The notes under the pieces are model-generated. The model worked only from the letters and a program-made list of their open reading frames with translations. It did no database searches and was not told the origin of the DNA. Both the position numbers and the translations under genes were made by a program. From NCBI GenBank assembly GCA_903868655.1, contig CAIPWG010000487.1:1-8046 (forward strand): 8,046 bases of DNA, written 5' to 3'. The stretch comes from an uncultured Sphingomonadales bacterium. Lineage in GTDB: Bacteria > Pseudomonadota > Alphaproteobacteria > Sphingomonadales > Sphingomonadaceae. How positions within the stretch are numbered: the first letter of the stretch is position 1; each line of letters starts with the position of its first letter. Of this stretch, positions 7,230 to 8,046 are shown piece by piece.

Positions 7230-8046
7230 ATGGGCGCGGCACAGGCTGACATCGCGATACTCGGTGGCGGGCTGGCAGGTGGGCTGGTTGCGCTGGCGCT
7301 GGCGCGTTTTCATCCCGAACTCCAGGTATTGTTGATCGAACGTGGTGCCCGTTTGGGTGGAAATCATGTCTGGTCTTTTTTCGCGAGCGACCTGCCTGCA
7401 GATGGCGAAACGTTGATCGCGCCCCTGATTGAGGCCGATTGGCCGGCCTATGATGTGCACTTCCCCGATTTTAGTCGCACGCTCGATACCGGCTATCGCA
7501 CCACCACCTCACACCGCCTGGATCAGGCCTTGCGCGCCGTGCTTCCAACAGAAGCGGTGCTGACAGGCGCAGAAGTAATTTCGTGCAATGCCACCAGCGC
7601 GCGATTGGCAAGCGGCGCAGTGATCGAGGCAAAGGCTGTTATTGATGCACGTGGGCCTTGCCGTTTTCCGTCTTTGACCGGCGGATGGCAGAAATTTCTG
7701 GGGCAACGCCTGAAGTTGGCCTGCCCGCATGGACTGACCCGTCCGATTGTCATGGACGCAACGGTCGACCAGCATGATGGCTATCGCTTCGTCTATTGCC
7801 TGCCGTTTTCGACGGACGAAGTCTTTGTCGAAGACACGTACTACTCCGATGGCCCGAACTTGGATCGAACCACACTGGCCACACGGATCGCCAATTATGC
7901 AGTTGCCAAAGGGTGGCAGATTGTTGCCATATTAGCAGAAGAACAGGGCGTTTTGCCCGTAGTGGCCGGCGGCGACTTGGACGTTTTGCGCGCAGCACCG
8001 GCAGTGTGCACGCGGCGCGTGCCGCAACCAGATACTCGGGCGCACC
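7230..8046 (+). CDS. crtY: Lycopene beta-cyclase, truncated by the window end
   Basis: The first 272 residues of a bacterial CrtY-type lycopene cyclase; the frame is still open at the window edge and the family is usually about 380-390 residues. The enzyme closes both ends of lycopene into beta-ionone rings to give beta-carotene, the precursor of zeaxanthin-type pigments. Residues 7-37 form an N-terminal Rossmann dinucleotide-binding motif with GGGLAGG (12-18) and an acidic end to the second strand (IER). GGNHVWSF (43-50) is a CrtY signature. PHGLTRPIVMDATVDQ (166-181), DGYRFVYCLP (183-192) and VEDTYYSD (200-207) match conserved blocks of the family closely. The ATG at 7230 lies just before the nucleotide-binding fold; no strong Shine-Dalgarno precedes it. 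crtI and crtB often follow crtY in related genomes but lie outside this window. Confidence 0.94.
   Translation, partial: MGAAQADIAILGGGLAGGLVALALARFHPELQVLLIERGARLGGNHVWSFFASDLPADGETLIAPLIEADWPAYDVHFPDFSRTLDTGYRTTTSHRLDQALRAVLPTEAVLTGAEVISCNATSARLASGAVIEAKAVIDARGPCRFPSLTGGWQKFLGQRLKLACPHGLTRPIVMDATVDQHDGYRFVYCLPFSTDEVFVEDTYYSDGPNLDRTTLATRIANYAVAKGWQIVAILAEEQGVLPVVAGGDLDVLRAAPAVCTRRVPQPDTRAH

Overview
The window looks like ordinary chromosome from a GC-rich, carotenoid-making alphaproteobacterium, most likely a sphingomonad (Sphingomonadales). Three things point there: a CcrM-type GANTC adenine methyltransferase directly downstream of RNase HII, a HAD pyrimidine-5'-nucleotidase-like gene followed by dapD, and a bacterial CrtY-type lycopene beta-cyclase. 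The order is inferred from protein resemblance and gene order, not from a marker gene.

Layout. Bases 1-184 are a divergent intergenic region; a leftward gene appears to start at base 5. Bases 185-1603 (+) encode an NtrC-type three-domain response regulator with two unusual substitutions in its AAA+ domain. It runs tail to tail into a leftward group read rnhB (4683-4072), ccrM (3871-2738), folP (2712-1600), and the regulator and folP stop codons overlap. ccrM and folP are 25 nt apart and probably cotranscribed. The 200-bp gap between rnhB and ccrM holds a dense GANTC cluster over a recognisable promoter. A 52-bp divergent gap separates rnhB from a rightward pair, a HAD phosphatase (4736-5425) and dapD (5462-6298). 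Bases 6299-6644 are non-coding, with an AT-rich promoter-like island and a repeat-bearing leader before a small secreted protein (6645-6932). That gene is followed by a very long perfect hairpin terminator. A 228-bp intergenic region then leads to crtY (7230 to the window end, truncated).

Function. The genes are mostly housekeeping: folate synthesis (FolP), DNA methylation and epigenetic cell-cycle control (CcrM), RNA-DNA hybrid removal (RNase HII), nucleotide or phosphate-ester turnover (HAD), lysine/diaminopimelate synthesis (DapD) and carotenoid cyclisation (CrtY). I see no mobile element, CRISPR array, tRNA or rRNA.

I find no evidence for a wholly new multi-gene system. The best leads are the GANTC-saturated ccrM promoter, with three sites at an exact 18-bp period, and the sigma-54-type activator whose GAFTGA loop reads GAFAGA and which lacks one arginine-finger position. 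Non-coding structures around the small secreted protein come next.
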